A stretch of 64,000 bases of DNA, from positions 126,262,183 to 126,326,182 of the forward strand of contig NC_089978.1 in the NCBI RefSeq assembly GCF_036417845.1. The letters are read 5' to 3'. The DNA comes from Apteryx mantelli (taxonomy: Eukaryota > Chordata > Aves > Apterygiformes > Apterygidae). Position numbers and translations under genes: made by a program. Under the pieces are notes generated by a model. The model ran no database searches, was not told where the DNA came from, and saw only the letters and a list, made by a program, of their open reading frames with translations. Of this stretch, positions 49,187-64,000 are shown one piece after another; position 1 is the stretch's first letter; every line of letters begins with the position of its first letter.

Positions 49187-50909
49187 GGCAAATGTATCTA
49201 CAAAGGTAAGCTTTGTTCTTTCAAGGTGAACTTCACCGCTGGGCAGACAGCTGGTAAAACTTATGTTCTCAATGAAGGCTATTTCTGAGGACTCATTACG
49301 CTGGCCTCATGCCAAACTCTTGAGTAGGGGTGAATTTCAGCTCACAACCTAAAACAGACATGTAACCAAGGCTTTTACAAAAATTAAACAATTTTATATG
49401 GTAACATGGTCAGAAGAGTTGCTTTAAAAAAGCACTAGTTGACTTCAATGACACAGTAGCACCGAAAGTTAAAATCTGTGGATTCAGAGAGTTATGATAT
49501 GATCCTTCATATCTGCATTTCTATGATTGACACTATTGACCTCAGAGGAATTAACACAAGAAAACTGTTGAGGTACTGGTCTTTCACATTGCAAAATGCA
49601 GTATTAGCAGACTTGAGGTTGTGACTTCTGTGGGTCAGTTAATTTTTATTTTGCTAATGTCCATTACCAATTACATGGCAAAACAGATTTCCCTTGCCAC
49701 TTTTGTGGTATACTAATATAACTGATCATTTTTAATTAAAAGAATATAGCAATGACTAAGCAAAATACAAACCCTATTACTTGCCTAGAGTTTAAGTGGA
49801 AAGCATAGCCTGGTTAACTTAGCACATTCACCAACGGACAAGAAACACAGCTTTTTATCTACATCTAATGAGAATGTCAAATAGTGAACATAAGGAGAAA
49901 AACAAAAAAAAACCAACAGAGGTGGCAAGGAATAGTTTTAACTCATGACATTTTCTTTTAATGTTTATACCTGAAGATAGAAGGAGTTGTGACCCATCAA
50001 ACACACTGATGTCTTAGAAGTCATGTAGATCCCAGTCCCAAGATGACAGTGGCATCCTCCTTGAGGCCAAACACATGTCACCAAGTCTGCTACTACAACC
50101 CAGCAGTGCAGTCTTGAAAACTATGTTCCCAGCTCACATGCCCTTTTGAAACCGTTTATTTAATAAAGTCTGCTACTGGTTCCACTTTGAGTCTTACCTG
50201 AGAAAGAACAGGAAAATTAAATCCCAGGGAAACAAAGGCCAAAATTTGTTTGAAGTTCTTTAGAGTTTGACTCCCTTAAGTCCCTGTTTCAGTGCCTCTG
50301 TAACTAACCTAATTCCTTACCAGCAACTTCAGCTAAAGAACAAAAGAGTCACTTATTTGGAACACTGCCTTGAGGAAACCCATCTTTGAAACACTGACAA
50401 AATTACTCTTGTTAAAGTCAACAAAAAGTCTAAAAGGCAACTGCTTTCATCCTTCTCCTCAGGTTGTATCCATATATGCACAGACTGTCTATATTGGCTC
50501 AGTTTCTTCACATATTGTTTCCTTCTTTTCGCAGAGTAAGAACTCAAGTCTGCTTTTTAGAAAAAAAAATATCAAAGATTTACTAAAACTGTTACTGAAC
50601 TTAGTTTACAGCAAATATCCCCACGATCTTCAGAATTTATTTCATGGAACCCAGTTATTAATATATCATTTAGATATGCAAAAATAAAGTGCATCATGAC
50701 CACCACTAAGAACTTTGCTGATTCGAGGTTAGCATAGTTAGTGCCAGTCTTCAGCAAGATTAGTAAAATGCTAATTAAAACATAAATTGGTAACAAAAGT
50801 CTAAAATCCACAACAGCACACACGAGAAATGCAAGTTTTGTATAAAGGGGGAAACGAAAAAGAAAGTAAAATGAAATGGAATCCCCTGTCCTTTATGGAA
50901 CTGAGTTTA

Positions 50910-62476
<11,567 letters not shown>

Positions 62477-62994
62477 CTTAGAAGGAAAGAAAAAAAAGAA
62501 AAAAAACCCTCAGCACTTGATAAATGAGAACATGCACTGAAAATGCAAAGCAAGATAAACAGATTTGTTTTAGAATGCATACAGATAATTTATGTAGAAA
62601 AAGTTCATTTGTATCAGTAAAACTGAAGCAAATTCATTATTTCAGACCAAATATATTAGAATAACTGATGGAATTACTGGAAGATGTGGATTCCAGTCCC
62701 TGTTCCACTAAAGAAACCCAGTACAACCTGGGCACGTCAATAACAGCCAGAGTCTCTGCAGTGGGAAGAAGAGTGAAATTTAAGCACCTAAGTTAAAAGT
62801 TTCACAGGCACCTAACTTTTTTTTAATTCCTCAAAGGTTTCAGGTTTTGAGCAGTCTGACCTCTACCTATCTGTGTATAGGCACTCTCTACCTTAATTCC
62901 TGCCTACAGGCAAACTCAGAGCATGCCTAGTACACATCTGTAAGATCACACTCCATGCACAATAGCAACCACATCTGTTACAAAAAAAAAAAAA

Positions 62995-63038
<44 letters not shown>

Positions 63039-64000
63039 GTCTGGAAGAGGAGCAAGTAGCATCCGCCCTTTGGTCAATCAGAACATGGGAAACCTGATGA
63101 GGATGTACACCCACAAATTTCACCTTCCTAGAGAGTTCTATTAAGTGCTCTGCTAAAATATTTGAAGATTAGGGCACTTAACTTGGAAATGTGAAATATC
63201 CATGTGACAGCCTTCAGCCTGAAGAAAAACCTGAACATCAGCTTTCCATACCATGAATGATAAAGAATATCATTCTGAATAAAAGCCTACAGTTTCCTCT
63301 CTCCTTTTTCTCTGTCTCAGCAAAAAAAAAAATGACCTTGCTCCATTTTTGACAGCGCCATCTAGGCAAACTCAAATAGAAGGTTTCCGCCTGAGACTGA
63401 CACCTCTCTGTTATCACAATTTAGATGCTTAAATTCAACAGAAGAATTTAACTTAAGGTTAAACACCCTCTCTTTAAAATTTTCTACCAACTATTTTAAA
63501 GCATCCCTCCTGTTAGCAGTTTGGCTGCTGCAAATCGTAATCTGATGTATGTCACTATTTTATTGGATAGAGAATGCATCTAATCCAGGGCCAATGATTT
63601 CACTCCAAGACTTCAATCTCCAAATCCTTCAGTGCATCTAGCCTCAGGATTTTGGTGCTTCTGTCTCCAAATTCCACTGGTAGGCTAAACGCTACATTCT
63701 CCAGCAACATATCTAGTGAGAAGTCAGAACAGAGAATCCATTCATATAGCCGTGCTACAGCACAGGTAATGTTTGGGTGGGAGCAAATTATAAATATGCT
63801 AGCATATCATTTAATTAGTGGAACAGGTAAGTAAAAAGTTCCAGCCAAAAACTGTCAATACATAGAGTTAAAAGGAAAAAAGTTGCCATCTATAGGAAAC
63901 TTGAACCACCGGGTACATGTGATAATGGTATCTGCAAATAAATCATTTCCACATGTTTATCCTCTGCCATGTATTTTGCATACCATCCCTGTAAACCATT
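62477..64000 (-). other. CEP97 intron 1 (partial)
   Basis: AT-rich intron running off the window. It carries a poly-A then GA microsatellite at ~62,982-63,037. No CpG island or first exon is visible here. Confidence 0.75.
62982..63037 (+). repeat. (A)n-(GA)n microsatellite
   Basis: A run of about 14 A followed by ~20 GA units with a few interruptions. It is likely polymorphic. Confidence 0.9.

Larger units (their letters stand above)
45130..50909. other. Intergenic DNA and CEP97 3' UTR
   Basis: No gene recognised. Minus-strand AATAAA hexamers at 50,636-50,641 and 50,155-50,160 are candidate CEP97 poly(A) signals (3' UTRs of ~0.27 and ~0.75 kb). The stretch also holds a C12/A9 tract near 47,361, a hairpin (49,087-49,116) and a 27-base A run (49,156-49,182). 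The rest is AT-rich with no detectable coding signal. Confidence 0.55.

Overview
The window looks like nuclear DNA from a bird, or possibly another archosaur or turtle. It is AT-rich, has two spliced vertebrate genes with short introns, carries CR1-type LINE 3' ends of the avian kind, and has one decayed endogenous retrovirus. There is no bacterial gene organisation. Two protein-coding genes can be reconstructed exon by exon, both on the minus strand: CEP97 (right side, 5' exon outside the window) and NXPE3 (left-centre, complete CDS). In human the order is CEP97 - NXPE3 - NFKBIZ, all in one orientation. The order and orientation here fit that, so the GC-rich left edge is most likely the upstream promoter flank of NFKBIZ. 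This last step is synteny inference; no NFKBIZ coding sequence is in the window.

Layout: 1-820 is a CpG-rich island with a minus-strand TATA-like box at 11-17 and three GC boxes. 820-19,284 is intergenic DNA with no convincing gene. It holds a paired AP-1-like motif (852-874), a consensus kappaB match (1092-1101), a tight cluster of kappaB-type motifs (9981-10048) in a local GC-rich patch, and a candidate plus-strand TATA/CRE element near 5984-6005. NXPE3 3' UTR occupies an unknown part of roughly 15.4-19.3 kb. 19,285-33,687 is the five-exon NXPE3 CDS (561 codons plus stop), with a 5' UTR portion to 33,804 that carries upstream ORFs. The gene's CpG-island promoter is around 36.4-37.3 kb. Two CR1 fragments lie in the 6.7 kb intron.

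37.6-50.9 kb separates NXPE3 and CEP97. Its main content is a deleted endogenous retrovirus on the plus strand (about 42.55-45.13 kb). This has a 5' LTR with CCAAT, TATA and AATAAA, a primer binding site fitting tRNA-Ser, a broken gag, a tiny reverse-transcriptase remnant and a truncated 3' LTR. 50,910-62,476 holds ten consecutive coding exons of CEP97, with all splice phases consistent, and 62.5-64 kb is its first intron.

Functionally, CEP97 is a centriole-capping partner of CCP110 that restrains ciliogenesis. NXPE3 is a type II membrane or secretory-pathway protein with a neurexophilin-like region and a GDS-type esterase/acyltransferase-like C-terminal domain. They are neighbours by conserved synteny and no shared pathway is implied. 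The most interesting non-coding signals are the kappaB cluster upstream of the presumed NFKBIZ, the NXPE3 upstream ORFs, the tRNA-Ser-primed retrovirus remnant and several palindromes. I saw no clearly new biological system.
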